From Syncephalis fuscata (Eukaryota > Zoopagomycota > Zoopagomycetes > Zoopagales > Piptocephalidaceae): 64,000 nucleotides of DNA. The translations under genes were made by a program, and so were the position numbers. This document shows, one piece after another, positions 48,001 to 60,597 of this stretch (position 1 is the first letter of the stretch; each line of letters begins with the position of its first letter). Below the pieces are notes generated by a model. It was not told the DNA's origin, searched no databases, and was given only the letters and a program-made list of their open reading frames with translations. The DNA lies in assembly GCA_025786725.1 (NCBI GenBank), contig JAHLTZ010000018.1, positions 62,001-126,000 on the forward strand, read 5' to 3'.

Positions 48001-48440
48001 CCGTTGCTACTGCTTCTTCCTTTTCATCCACGTCTACAACAGCGACAACAGCGGCCGTTACAGCGACTACTCATCGGAATCGATTTATAGAGGATTATGT
48101 TGGTGGCGGTGGCGGTGGTAATGGCAATGGTGGTACTACGCGCAGTAACTCACCATTCCCATCCTCTCCTATTCTATCAAACTTGACATCCGAAACGGAT
48201 CATCCATTGGCTGATTATTATGACTCGATGCGTCATATGTCAAACACACCCTTGGGACAATATGCTACTCATCAGTCACAACAGCTGTTTGGTGATACGG
48301 CGATATCTAGTTGTACTATGGAGCCCGATGAGGATAAGGACACGTCAGTAATGATGATGAATAATCAACTAGGCTCTACTTCTTTATTCTCGGATAGGTA
48401 TCATTTAAGTGCATCTGTTTTGTATAAGGATAGTACATAG
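45020..48440 (+). CDS. Multi-pass membrane protein with FN3 domain and long coiled coil
   Basis: Two exons: 45020-45189 and 45299-48440, joined at phase 2, 1103 aa. After a 55-residue soluble start (GLRDLFHDNGFVEAFSKVL) come several hydrophobic segments (residues about 60-210, for example LLAWLFMLLLDY and VLMVVADIVIYLTV). A fibronectin type III domain follows (about 214-300: APVVTVRNITDSSFNLFW and LLPNTKYAIRVWAVS). Then a long charged coiled coil runs from about 385 to 630, and a disordered Ser/Thr/Asn-rich tail contains a poly-Asn run encoded near 47588-47627. I do not recognise a characterised orthologue. The plan suggests an intracellular-membrane scaffold or tether. Start chosen at the first ATG that joins in frame across the intron. 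Confidence 0.78.
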
Positions 48441-51400
48441 TAGTGCACATTGCTCATATATATATATGTACGTGTGTGTGTGTGTGTGTGTGTGTGTTGA
48501 ATTGGCGTTTATTGCTCATATTTTTAATAAATCGTCAAGTAGAAATAGCATTAAATTTATGTACATTAAATAAGACATTTTTATAATCTTAATTCTATGG
48601 CCGTGTCATTGAACATTATTATACAATCATTTATAAATATTTTGTTAGTATTTAATGGTTAAATGGCTATATATTGCTAATATTTGTTTTATTGAACATG
48701 GGACAAGTGGTGAGTTTTATTTAATCATCACATCAGCACATTTATTGTTTGTTTGGTGGTCAAATGACTATTTTTAATAACACCCAATCTATTGAACATG
48801 ATGACGGGTGGTGAGTGACATCAGTCATTAAATACTCGTCAGCATAGATTTATTGTCCAGTATGCATATATCCACCATTTACCTATATCATTTTCATTCT
48901 ATTCTATACTACTATGTATCATTCTAAGATACACTAGACACATTTTATTGTTTATACGCGGCAATATACTTTGCTTATTCCTCTCATTGCATTATGTGTG
49001 TTATAGTTTCAACAGCGCTATTTATACTTGTCTATTGTGCATTTATTCTACTTGATATCATTCTATTGTATAATATCAACACGTTATTTGAAACTTCTGT
49101 TTGTTTAATACTAGCTTTATTACTAATAAATTTGAATTATTACATTAATTTGCTCATGCATATATGTAACGTGTAATTATTTGATAAACAAATCAGTTAA
49201 TGCAAATTAGCTATGATTTTGATGCTAGTAGGACAGTTTAATGAATATCCATAATAATAGCAAGTTTAAGCAAAATAGGAACATGATGTATTAATGAGTA
49301 TGCAAATAAAGAAAAAAGCTAAAGATAAAATAGCGTAAATAGCAATAACATAGTACTGTAATGATGATATATGCGTACTAAATAATAAATATACAATAAT
49401 AAATATTTAATAATTAATACTATTCAGCATTTAGTTTCATGTTCAATAAAACAGATACGTAGTTATTTGTATGAAAAATGCTTAGCGCAAATGCTCATTC
49501 CCCTCATTTCATTATATGCACTATAACCTCAGCACCACTTATTGTGATCTTTCCATTGTTTATTTATTATATATATATTGTTTCATATTATAATCTAATA
49601 TATTTAAAGACCAACTGGCTAAATTTGTCAATATTTGTTTTATTGAATATGAACTGGGCGGTAAATCACATCAGTCATTAAAGTGTAATATTTTGAATAC
49701 TCTATGGCAACAATAATAATATGGATTGACACTATTACTAATATCATTTATTCATTAATTATAGTCCTTATAATAAATTATAATATTTATCAATCTAATA
49801 TTATTTATTGCTCATTACAAATATATATATGTATATATGTATTAGCACATATACTAACATATAATCTGTAAATGCCATAACCTTTTAGATCATTATAAAT
49901 TTTAGTATTACATATAGTCTATATATTTTTAAATCTGTTGTATGTTTTGGTGTGTCATAGATCGCCACTGTAGATTATCTTAAAAGAAGCAATGGATTGT
50001 ACTTCTAATATACCACTAAATAAGTTTCTAATACTATACTGTGCATTCTACTGCTGTTGCTATTGTATATGCCGTTGCTGATACAATCTATTGTAGCAAT
50101 CTATAGCAAACCAAAACATATAATAGTCTTGGTAGTATATAATCACCACATTTATTGTGCTGGCAGCTATGCATATAAAACAGTAGTAATACTGAAAGCA
50201 CCACCACTATAAATGCTAAACAAAAATTCGACGCCAATACGACAGTGCAATCTGCAGCAGTATTAATAGTAGAAATAGAACATACAACGAGATTTTGCAA
50301 CATATATTTAATACAACATAAAAATCCAGAAATGCACTTATTGTGTCAAAGAAGCTGCCAATACCAATGATCGGAGTAATGAAGAATTAGCAAAAAGGTC
50401 AGATTACAAAAGAACAGTGCAAAGACATAGCGTGGAAGGTGTTTGTACTTGACTAGTAGCCAGTCAACTATTGATACTATTTAGGTAACATATATGGAGT
50501 TTACAAGTATACAGTATGGATATATGTTGTCAAGTGTAAAGAAAGAGAAAGAAAATGTGCTGACGTAGATTGTACACTGTGTTGTTAATATTAATGACAT
50601 GATTCTAATTTCATTTGACGCCAAACTACTCATTATCATAAAGTATATTTTAGTAGAATAGCGAATGTATTCATACAGATGCTAATAGGCATCAAACATA
50701 TGTAATTATAGAACATATTCACTATTAAATAGTCAATAATGAACACCATTTCTATTTTATATTTTACAACAAATATTAATCTCAAAATGGCTGACTTCTT
50801 TGATTTTTTATTTTGAGTCCTCAAAGTAAAATTTGTTCCAATTGAAGTCATGCTGTCATGCACAGCAAACATAGTTATAATGTTTTCATTTAACTAATTT
50901 GCAATTCACGAGGCCGATCATTGTTGTTGTTGGCCATGCATAGAAAGATTAATCAAATATTAATAAAAAGCCATATAATTGCAATTCCATGTCGTTCCGC
51001 AGTTGTTATTGTTGTTACTACGTACAGTGTGGTTTCCTTGCGTCTGAATGGTCTCTTTTATTTTCTAATATTCTACTGTTGCATCAACATCATAATCAAA
51101 TGTAACATTTCATTGTAAGTAGCATTAAATACTATTTAATATCTGTTTTAATATTGAGAATAGTGCAGATTAATTAAGACTCTAATGGATTCAATCGGAG
51201 TTGATGTGGCACTACAACAAACCACTTCTTAGTAGTAAAAACTGATCGACGATTTATTATTTGAGTTACGGATATTTTGTCCCAGTTTGAGGATAGGGGC
51301 TCAAAAAAAGTAGCTCTTTCGAAATAATCTTTTGGTCATGTCTGACTTGTAATATTGACCCATTTGGTTATTGGATCAAAAAGGCGTCAAGCATGCCAAA

Positions 51401-51610
51401 ACAAAACGAATAAATTAGATTAAAATTATCTTGTGCACAATGCGGCTCTATATAGAAACACGCGTGGCTTTTAAACCTCCCAATATAGACGATATATTGT
51501 ATTTAAGTTTCTTCTGGTAATACAGCCACTTTTTTCTTTTATTTTTGATAAACACTCGATTTCACGCCACAATACATCAATTTTCTACATTTTAACGACC
51601 AGATTTTAGC
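48441..51610. other. Gene-free region rich in decayed repeats
   Basis: 3.2 kb with no supported gene. It has a GT run at about 48474-48497 and miniature-element fragments from about 48640 to 49690. The rest (49.7-51.6 kb) is AT-rich sequence in which I see no gene. The last 100 bp before 51611 act as upstream region for the kinase-like gene. Confidence 0.55.
48640..49690. mobile_element. Cluster of diverged MITE-like copies
   Basis: At 48752 a TTTGGTGGTCAAATGACTA end begins a copy (to about 49150) that matches the reverse complement of copy A (41282-41734) through its whole length with many changes. About 48640-48740 and 49590-49690 share a further end-like block (TTTGTTTTATTGAA then a TG(A/G)GTGGT(G/A)A-like stretch). 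About 49215-49460 matches copy A in direct orientation around 'ATATGCGTACT' and 'CATGTTCAATA'. About 49470-49580 matches the opposite orientation. This suggests repeated or nested insertion followed by decay. Confidence 0.55.
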
Positions 51611-52785
51611 ATGATTTCTAAGGCCAATATCAAAGTGGCCATCATTGCCAGTCTTTTTACCTTGATGGCTGTAGTGCCCTTTACCGCATCCACCTTTATT
51701 TCACTGGATTCTTTTAAAAACAAAGGTATTTACAATAGATTATTCAGCTATTATATATCAATCATGTTATTTTTAGCAACCCCACCTAGTCAAGAAGTTG
51801 GCGCTTTCGGTCAGCTTGGCTTAAAAATTATAAGCACACCCGATGATATCGAAAATAAACGCTATTTGAATGTTAAATATGGCAAACAAGAAGGAACTTT
51901 AGAATGTTACGTATTGGGGAAAATGAATGCACGTTTGCATCAAGCCTACGATGTATGTTATACAAAAGATAACGTATTGACACACTAACGATCAACTAGA
52001 TGCTATGGAAAGCAAGGTTTGCATTAAGAGACGGTCTTGCCGATGGCCGTGACTTTATTTATCAACCTATTCATGTATTTGAAATGGATAAAAAATACTG
52101 TGTAGTTTTACCAAAACTTGAATGCAAAAAGACGTTCGAGCAGTATGCAAATGGCTTGTTAAGCTTTAGAAAACCCATGATGTTCTCATATTATGTTGAT
52201 CAAATTGGTAGAGGTAACTATCAATTCCTAGTTTTTGCATCCTACTTACTAATACGCACTAGCTCTCGGTTATTTAAATCGAGCCGGTATTGTTTATCCT
52301 GACATTAGTGCAAAAAGTGAGTTATTATCAATTGGCAAATCAATTGTGCTAATTTAGTTTAATTTTTAGATATATGTGTTATTTCGAGTTTTTCAAAAGA
52401 TGAAATTATTATAAATCATAAATTTATGGACTTTGGCTACTTTGACGTTAAAGAAAAGAAAAGACTAGGACAAATGGCAGATCCATATAATACTTTTAGT
52501 GCTCCCGAGGTATTTACAGGACAAAACTACGATTTGGTTAAATACAATGGATGGACATTTGGCATTCTTATCTATCGTTTACTGGCATCAAAGGCACTAC
52601 TTGAAAAATTGGATCAAATGCCAGACAGCTTAAAAGAATATCAAAAACTACCGCCACTTTATGATGCTAAACAGCTAGAAAAGTTACATCCTGACCTTCG
52701 CCAACTGTGGAACACTATGAACAACCTACTAAAGAAGGATCCAGTTTATCGTTCTAGTCCCGGTAGAACTTTACGCTCGACGTAA
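51611..52785 (+). CDS. Secreted protein-kinase-like protein, catalytic motifs kept
   Basis: Five exons: 51611-51725, 51777-51952, 52000-52213, 52263-52316, 52370-52785. They sum to 975 nt, 324 aa. Residues 1-27 look like a signal peptide (ANIKVAIIASLFTLMAVVPF). A compact kinase fold follows: a glycine-loop-like GAFGQLG, a beta-3-like YLNVKYG with a candidate lysine, a catalytic loop YPDISAKN in place of HRDxxxxN (Asp and Asn kept, His-Arg lost), FMDFGYFD (DFG kept), SAPEVF (APE kept) and the helix-F segment YNGWTFGILIYRLL. It is a paralogue of the gene at 14596, with the same intron phases and an identical 54-nt exon 4. Whether it binds ATP or is active is unproven. An N-terminal signal on a kinase fold points to the secretory pathway or extracellular space. 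Confidence 0.8.
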
Positions 52786-53005
52786 ATAGGTAAATACTTG
52801 CATTCAGTTGTCCAGTATCAATCACTAGCAGTAAACCACTGTTTACTCTACACCATATCAATGGATTCCACCAATTAATGATTGACTAATGGTATTAATA
52901 AACTGTATTTATTGCTCGTTCTAGTTATCATTTTTTATACAATCCGCGTCATTTTCCTATTATTTTCGTGTATTTTCTCTACTCTATACTGCCCATTACT
53001 ATAAC
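52786..53005. other. Intergenic region upstream of CHL1-like helicase
   Basis: 220 bp, AT-rich, with no gene. It contains AATAAA-like motifs after the kinase-like gene and the helicase promoter. Confidence 0.4.
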
Positions 53006-56000
53006 ATGACAACTACAAATACGTCGTTAATCAAGCAAGTAGACGACGATAAGCTGCACTCTTTGCAGTCTGCGACACTGTCACTTTCTGCTCCACATAC
53101 TGCTGAGGATTACTGCTTTCCTTTTCCGCCTTACAACATTCAACTTGATTTTATGCAATCTCTTTATACTGCCATAGAGACCGGCAAAGTTGGCATCTTT
53201 GAAAGCCCAACCGGCACGGTAATCAACTATTTGGATAGACACGTTTATTATAGACTTTTGTAACTAACTCGCAACGTCGACAGGGTAAATCACTTAGTCT
53301 TCTATGTGGTGCATTGCGCTGGATACAAGATAACAATACGCGTAATGAGCAACAATATGAAGCACAGCTACGACAAAGCTTAGAAACAACAAATAATGAA
53401 GGTAATGGTTGTAGTAAAACTGAATAAAAATAATTACTTAACCATTTGATGGTATTTGCAAAACCAGACTGGATTATACAACATCAAATAGATCAATGGA
53501 AAAAAGAACAAACGATACTCCGAGAAACGAGAGAAGCAAAACGCATTGCTTCTCAACAAGCAAGAAGTAAAGCACGATATATTAAACATAGTCGTGAATC
53601 TACAGATAACTCATTACGATCTAAACGACAGGTAAATATAACAAATGTACTTGTTAAATAACCAATATCCAGTATTCATCTATTCCATTTATATATATAT
53701 ATGAATAGAAATTAGATATAGATGAGACATTAGTTGAAATAACCAAATCCGAATCAACCTTTCTTTTAGATGAAATCAACGATGGTTCTAATTCAACTCA
53801 AAGTATAGTAAATAAAAATAATCAAAGTAATGATACTACTTATCTTACAGATCAAGTACGCTCACTTATGGCTCAGTAAGTACAATAAATAATGTATTAG
53901 TGCATTATATTTAATTAAGATAGACTGGAGGCACATGAAGAGATACTACCGCCCATTAAACAATTATCGCAAGATGTATCAACTGGTGTCACTAAAGTAA
54001 CTACTATCGTCTATCTTGTATTGATTATTAATCATTATTTATGTAGATATTCTATTGTTCACGTACACATTCCCAACTATCTCAATTTGTACAAGAATTA
54101 CGCAAAACAAGTTATGCCCATAAAGTGCAGTGTATATCATTAGGATCTCGTCAATCGTTGTGTATCAATCCGGCAGTACGGTCTCTGGGTTCAGTAACTC
54201 GTATGAATGATCGTTGTTTAGAATTACGCTCTAAAGGTAGTATTTAAATAATAATAACAATAATAACAATAGTAATGAATAAATTAGGTGCTAAACAGCA
54301 ATGTTCATATTATGGAACAACTCAAAATGATGTCTATCAATCATTTACTAATCATTTACATGTAATTATAATTAATTAATATAATACAGTACAATTAACT
54401 AACTATTACTATTACTAGGACACTATTCATGATATTGAAGAGCTGACACTATTGGGAAAAGAACTAGGTGTGTGTCCCTATTATGGCATCCGTCAAAGTC
54501 TACCAGAATGTCAGGTAAATTATAGAGTTAAATATTAATAATTAAATAGTTGGTGATTAATGGTCATTATTAGCTTATTACATTGCCTTATCAACTATTG
54601 TTGCAACCATCAGCCCGTCAATCTTTGGGTATATCTCTTGAAGGGCATGTAGTAATTGTCGATGAGGCTCATAAGTAAATACTTTTGTATAACTATATAC
54701 ATACAGCTAATCAGTTAATGAATATATTGATAGCTTGGTCGATACTTTGACACAGATACATACTGTGACGTTAACTCATCTACAAATAGAAGCTACACAG
54801 CGTCATTTATCTACCTATCTTACTCGATATAAAGATAGACTCTCAAGTAGTAATGCAACACGAGTCCGTGAACTATTAGTCGTTATTAATGCGTTAATAT
54901 CTTTTACACGTCGTTATCAACATACATCATCAAAGAAAGTGGATAATAAGCTAGAACATCCACCAACTCAAGAATCCAATTGTTATACGGCCAATGATTT
55001 CTTGCATCTATTAAATGTGGATGATATTAATATGCTGGAATTGCAAAAGTTTATTCAACAGAGCCATATTGCCCGTAAGGTATGTAGATAACTAATTATA
55101 ATAATAGTGTAGTATAAAAAAGTAACATTATGCAATATTATCTAGCTATATGGATTTACTGAGCATTTAAAAGCGCAGTCTACACGCAGTAATACAACAA
55201 AAGACAATAATGATAAATCAGCCATTGAATGTAATAACGACAAAGATTTATTGAATAAACGAATAGAAAGTCAGCCGGCTATTTATTCTACAAGTTGGAT
55301 GCATCAGATTGAAACATTTCTTGTTTCATTGATCAATGCTGACACTGACGGCCGTGTACTTGTTCGTAAAACTAATAATAATAACAATAGTAATAATAGT
55401 CGACCAATAGAAGTGGTTGAATTAAAGTATCTTCTATTGGATCCATCTAAATCATTCCGATCAGTTGTAGAAGAGGCAAGGGCAGTTATATTGGCGGGCG
55501 GAACAATGTCACCTATTGACGGGTTAATAGACCGACTATTCCCATATCTATCAGTTGAACAGCGTGTTCATTTTGGCTGTGGTCATGTTGTACCGCCAGA
55601 GTCACTACTTGCCTTAGTAGTAGGCCATGGACCAACAGGACATTCATTTGAACTGACCTACACACATCGACAGGACCATGTCCAGGTTAGTAGTAGTAGT
55701 AGTAGTCAATAGAGTAACTAACAACTAGTTAATTAACTATTTATAATATTTATTAGATGGATGGATTGGGACAGGCACTTATTAGTCTATGTCAGGTTAT
55801 ACCTGATGGTGTTGTATGCTTCTTTCCCTCTTATAGCTATATGGAGGCCATTTATCGATATTGGAATCAAACAAATGTACTTTCTCGATTGTCAAAAAGA
55901 AAACGCGTAAGATTGGTTATTATTGTCAGCATTATTATTATTTACAAATAACTAATCTATTAATTAATAGATATTTCTAGAACCACGACAAGCAGATAAA

Positions 56001-56714
56001 GTAGATACATTATGGACAGCCTATACAGCAGCCATCAATACAGATGTACGATGATTGTTAATAAAGGGTATTTAATTAATCAAACTGATACAATAGATGG
56101 AACACTATGGTGGTGCCGTATTATTCTGCGTGGTAGGCGGTAAAATGAGTGAAGGTATTAACTTTTCTGATCGATTGGGCCGGTAAGCTTTGTATCAATT
56201 TATTAAATAATAGCTTATTGTGCTATTTAGGGGTGTTATTATGTTTGGTTTACCATTTCCTAATTTGACATCACCTGAATTGCAAGAACAATTACGATTC
56301 ATTAATGGCATTGAAGTCAGTTGATAGAAATGACCAGTATAATTATAACTATTATTAACTATTGGTATAGAATGAAACAGGACAAGCTATTCGACTAAAT
56401 AGTAAAGGGATGAAGCATTATGAATCCATTTGTATGAGAGCAGTTAATCAATCGATTGGTAATGAAGATTACTTATATTCATATTCATATTACTAACCAT
56501 TCGTTTATTACATGGTTAAACAATAGGTCGGGCTATTAGACATTTTAACGACTATGCTACTATTGCTTTATTGGATCACCGTTATTACAGTAATGACCGT
56601 ATACGTCAGAGTTTGCCCACATGGATTCAAGATCGACTTGTAAATTGTCAACGGTTCGGCGAAGCTGTTGGTAATACTGCTCAATTCTTTCGACATCATT
56701 CAAAGCGATTGTAA
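53006..56714 (+). CDS. CHL1: CHL1/DDX11-type iron-sulfur DNA helicase
   Basis: Superfamily 2 XPD-type 5'-3' DNA helicase acting in sister-chromatid cohesion. Seventeen exons: 53006-53218, 53284-53401, 53468-53631, 53709-53875, 53924-53996, 54047-54236, 54288-54361, 54419-54513, 54574-54674, 54734-55079, 55146-55685, 55757-55906, 55971-56045, 56097-56182, 56230-56315, 56371-56458, 56527-56714. They total 2754 nt, 917 aa. Motifs: [11 protein letters not shown] (Q motif), SPTGTGKSLSL (Walker A), [12 protein letters not shown] (Ia), several cysteines between residues about 290 and 380 for the Fe-S cluster, VIVDEAHN (DEAH), LAGGTMSP, and [18 protein letters not shown], which is typical of DDX11/CHL1. 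RTEL1 or FANCJ is less likely. It ends 37 bp before the stop of convergent CDK10. Exon 3 is the least certain join. Confidence 0.92.
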
Positions 56715-56751
56715 TAATAGTAGTAGTGTTAGTATTAGTGACATTATCGAT

Positions 56752-58207
56752 TTAATTAAAAATATCTGTTAAATCTAATTTACGCTTTAATTGCGTATTA
56801 TCTTTGGCAGGCCGTGATCTAATATTTGTTATTGTTTATTAATCAGCCAATACATTTTAATTACTTACGCTTGTGATGATACAGTCGATGTAGATGATGG
56901 TGCCGTGGCAATATTACGGAATTCTGGATGGGTTGGCAGCATAGATGGATGACTCGCTAGTAATCGTTGCATTAGTTAAGCATTCAAGTATTATATGATA
57001 ACCACTTACGTAGCGGTGATTCGCGGAAATATGGGTGTGACAATGCTTGTTGCACCACTAAACGTCGATGTGGATCATATCTTAATAGACCATGTAATAA
57101 ATCAATCGTATTACCGGATACACCAGGAAATACTGCTTTTAGTGTATCATTTCTAATAGCGAATAGATCAGTGATCAGAATAATGGTAGTATTATTAATA
57201 CTTACGGCTGATAAGGTAATTGAAAAGACTTGGCCAATGGTAAACGAGAGAATTCTGGCCAAATACCATTATGTGGTGTGCCCAACAATCGAATAATTAA
57301 TAATATTTGTTCTCGTTCCACACTACCCGCCAATAATGGCTGATGTCGTAGTAATTCCCCCAATATACACCCGGCTGACCTATTAAAATAGACAACCAGT
57401 ATAGTTATATCATATACCAGCATAATAGGCGGTTTGTAAATACCATAAATCAACTGGAGCCGAGTAATTAGGATCACCAAATAATAATTCAGGTGCCCGA
57501 TACCAAAGTGTAACTACTCGTGGCGTCATGGGTCGTTTAATACGCGCATCAAATGCTCGAGCCAGTCCAAAATCCGCTAACAAATAGTGTGAATAACACA
57601 TAAGCACTAATAGAGTGATTAACGACATAACATATTAAATTACCTATTTTTAAAATGCCTCGTGCAGTAAGTAGTAGATTAGAAGCTTTTAAATCACTAA
57701 TCATTAATTAATATATAATTATATACAAAGCCTATTACTAGCAATATTCGACTAATTACCGATGAACAACACCACGATCATGACAATATGCTAATCCACG
57801 TAACAATTGCTGTATCAAACATTTTACTACATAATAAATGAGTAGCTAGAATCCAATCTATTCACCACTTACCATCGGATAGAGAATATGGTGTTTTCAT
57901 ATTATCAAGAACAGTAGCCAAATCCTTATATAAATAGCTTAGTTGACAGATAGCCGCTTAGCCATGGCATTATCCTACCTGTTCACAATACTCCATTACC
58001 ATAAATATGTTTTCTAATCCTCGTCCAACGACTACATCTTGTACACGAACTACATTCTCGTGATGAAGTCGTTTTAATAAAGCAATCTCGCGCAGACTAC
58101 TTAGTGGTAGACCGTCGCTTTCATGTTCCATTCGAATACGCTTCAAGGCCAAAATAGTACCGGTTTTACGGTCACGTACGCGACTATCGTAGTTGGGCAG
58201 TGTCAAT

Positions 58208-58238
<31 letters not shown>

Positions 58239-58421
58239 TTGGTCAACGCTATTGCCGATAGTCACTTACTAAACAATGCCATAGGTGCCTTCGCCGACAC
58301 GATTCAGCTTTTCAAATTCATCGACGCTTCTACAAGCACCCGTGAACTTACGCGTGTCAATACGACAACGACCACCGGTCAACGACACGAGATTGCCTGA
58401 ATCCAAGGCTGGATTTTGCAT
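56752..58421 (-). CDS. Cyclin-dependent kinase 10-like
   Basis: CMGC-group Ser/Thr kinase. Ten exons on minus: 58421-58270, 58183-57979, 57924-57873, 57826-57760, 57696-57644, 57576-57444, 57379-57206, 57152-57010, 56956-56869, 56818-56752. They sum to 1134 nt, 377 aa (human CDK10 360 aa). Motifs: [26 protein letters not shown] (catalytic Lys), [11 protein letters not shown] (PSSLRE-type cyclin helix, here LSSLRE), [34 protein letters not shown], and a C-terminus with LPTHPEFRN. These favour CDK10 over CDK11. Intron 1 contains a TA microsatellite (on plus about 58221-58239). It lies 71 bp downstream of the glutaminyl cyclase gene on the same strand and tail to tail with CHL1. Confidence 0.93.
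58221..58239. repeat. TTA/TA microsatellite inside CDK10 intron 1
   Basis: A run of (TTA)n changing to (TA)n lies within the first intron of the CDK10-like gene. Such runs are prone to length change. Confidence 0.7.
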
Positions 58422-58492
58422 TATACACTATATAGATGGAATGGCAATAGCAAAATCAGATCAAAATATAAACTTTTTTAATAAAATTAAAA

Positions 58493-59939
58493 TTATAAAA
58501 GACCAAGATAATCGGCCACAAATACACGCATAACAATAGTCAAGTGGCGGATGGATGGCTCGTCCAAAGCACTGGCATTGTCCTATTATCAATTAATAAA
58601 TTATTGCTGCTATTTAACAGCTACTTACTGTCAATTCGTGCCAAACTGCAGGAAATGTGGGCGGTATAAGATGAATTACTGGCACATTTTTGGCAACAAA
58701 CGGCAAATGATCATCTTCGATGCCGCTATGAAACTCGAATGAATTCATCGGTTGGAAGAAATAGTCATTAAGTGCCGCATCTGTTTCAGCCTTAATATTT
58801 TTGGGTATCGGTCCTGATACACTTTGACCTTTAACGCCGAGTAAGCCGAGTTTGGCCAGTTGACGCTCCAAGTCGGCAATACGTCGGAACTGGCTTGATG
58901 TTGGTGCTTGTAAATCTTTAAGCACTGGATTCTTTGCACCCAACAAGTCTAGTAGCACGAATAACTCAATCGATTGCAAATAAGTCTTTCGTGGAGTGCT
59001 ACTGCCTGGTTTAGAATCATGATATTTTTGGCTCCATACCTCGGCCAAATGACTAATAGGTACGCAAATAATTTGTAAGTAGTTGCGTAAATATACTCTT
59101 TATGAATGGAATTGTTCGACCTACCGACTACCATAGATTGAATCTGTATGGGTCCAGGTTTTAAACGCTTCTTCGCCGTCAAAAAATATTATTTGAAGTC
59201 CCCGATCAGTATCGCGTAGACGGTCCAGTCGTGAGTTTAAGCTAGTGGCAATATCAACTAGCATGGCACACGGAACACTTGAATCGGTTGCACCAATAAA
59301 TTTGTTTTCATCTGGTGGTGCAAAATATTTACTGTCATAATGTGCCGATAATACAAGTTGGCGTGTAGCATCGGGGAACTTGGTCGCTACAATATTATTG
59401 AATGATTTGATACCTAGTGGCGTAGAGGCATTAAATCGATCTTCATCGATCTTCCAGCCTAGGTCGGTAAATGTTTTGCGAATATAGTCTTGGACTTTCC
59501 GATGTGACTCGGTGCCTACAACTCTAGGAACTAAGAATGGCTTTAAATAGGCACCATTAGGAACTGAAAGATTATTCAAGCCAGGTATTTGCGCAATAGT
59601 ACGCAATGAGTCTTCTGATATTGCTGTTACTGCTACTGTGTCTTCTACCACCACTGCCGGCTTTTCTAGTTCTGGTGTTGTCGTCGTCGTCGTCACTCCA
59701 GATACGTTTGCTGCCGTTGTTTGTTCTATCACCGGTGTTGTTTTAGTCAGGCTAGCAAGTGCATTGTCTTGCACATACTTGTCGACCGACCATGCCTGTC
59801 GTAAGATGGCGAAGAAAAAGACAAATCGCACGATAGCTTGCAACATCATATACCAGGAAATCATCCTGGACAAGTCATGCACCCAACACCTTGACTTTAA
59901 TACGCAAAGTAATGACGGCAATACCCTGTGAATATGCAA
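58493..59939 (-). CDS. Glutaminyl-peptide cyclotransferase (M28 family)
   Basis: Secretory-pathway zinc enzyme that converts N-terminal Gln or Glu of peptides to pyroglutamate. Three exons on minus: 59939-59125, 59052-58629, 58582-58493. The longest reading (443 codons) starts at 59939. An internal ATG at 59864 puts MISWYMMLQAIVRFVFFFAI at the N-terminus and is a better signal-anchor start (417 aa). Family motifs: RVVGTESHRKVQDYI, LSAHYDSKYF, GATDSSVPCAMLVDIA (zinc Asp), IIFFDGEEAF (zinc and catalytic acids), SIELFVLLDLLGAKNP, and PVIHLIPPTFPAVWHELTDN with the final zinc histidine. A Thr/Val-rich linker precedes the domain. Confidence 0.93.
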
Positions 59940-60597
59940 TGGCAGGGATGAAGATAATAAAGGAGTACAGTAGGTGTGAATAGCGTTGTTACAATTATGT
60001 CATGTGTGTATATACGATAAGGGCGCGTATGTGTGCTTGTAACTATATTTACCAAGTGAAAAGGATGACGCGTCGCAGTTTAAACAGATGAGCAGATAAG
60101 AAGAGAAATTTAAAAGGAGCAAACGAGCGCTTGTGTCATTCGCTGTTCATCAAAGTTGTAGTTCCAATTACTAGCAATTAATATTTCAGTTATTTAATCC
60201 TAAAGTATTATTTGTGTTGTAAACTATCCATCGTTATTCCTACCGTTATTTATTATTCTTGGCCATGTTGCTTTATAGCGTTATTAGACAATATTGAAAA
60301 TAATTGTCATTTCCTTTCATTAATAAATTAATTTAAGGAAATCTTAGTAGTTCATTCAGACTACTCAATATAAACCTTATTATTATTGCTGTTATCATTT
60401 TCTTTTATTAATATCGAAAAATAAAAACTTTCATCCTTTACAGTATAAATATGCCACCTATTGTGGACTTATCTATTGTTCTTTGATCATTTTCTTTTCG
60501 CTTTGGTCACAACCAAAGATAAGTGCTCCCTATTCAGTATTTTAGTTACTTAATTAGTATTTTAGTTATTTATTTATTTTTTTTTAGTCTGAAAAAC
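59940..60597. other. Region between QPCT and the DIRS-like element
   Basis: No gene is seen. It holds the cyclotransferase promoter and, toward the right, presumably the left terminal repeat and promoter of the retroelement, whose exact left edge I cannot place. A T-rich run ending in AG (60577-60587) lies just before the first element ORF and resembles a splice acceptor. Confidence 0.4.

Noticed and set aside
58614-59048. Treating the C-terminal QPCT exon as a separate gene
   Set aside because: The exon phases and family motifs join it to the upstream exon at 59125-59939; its internal ATG is not a start.
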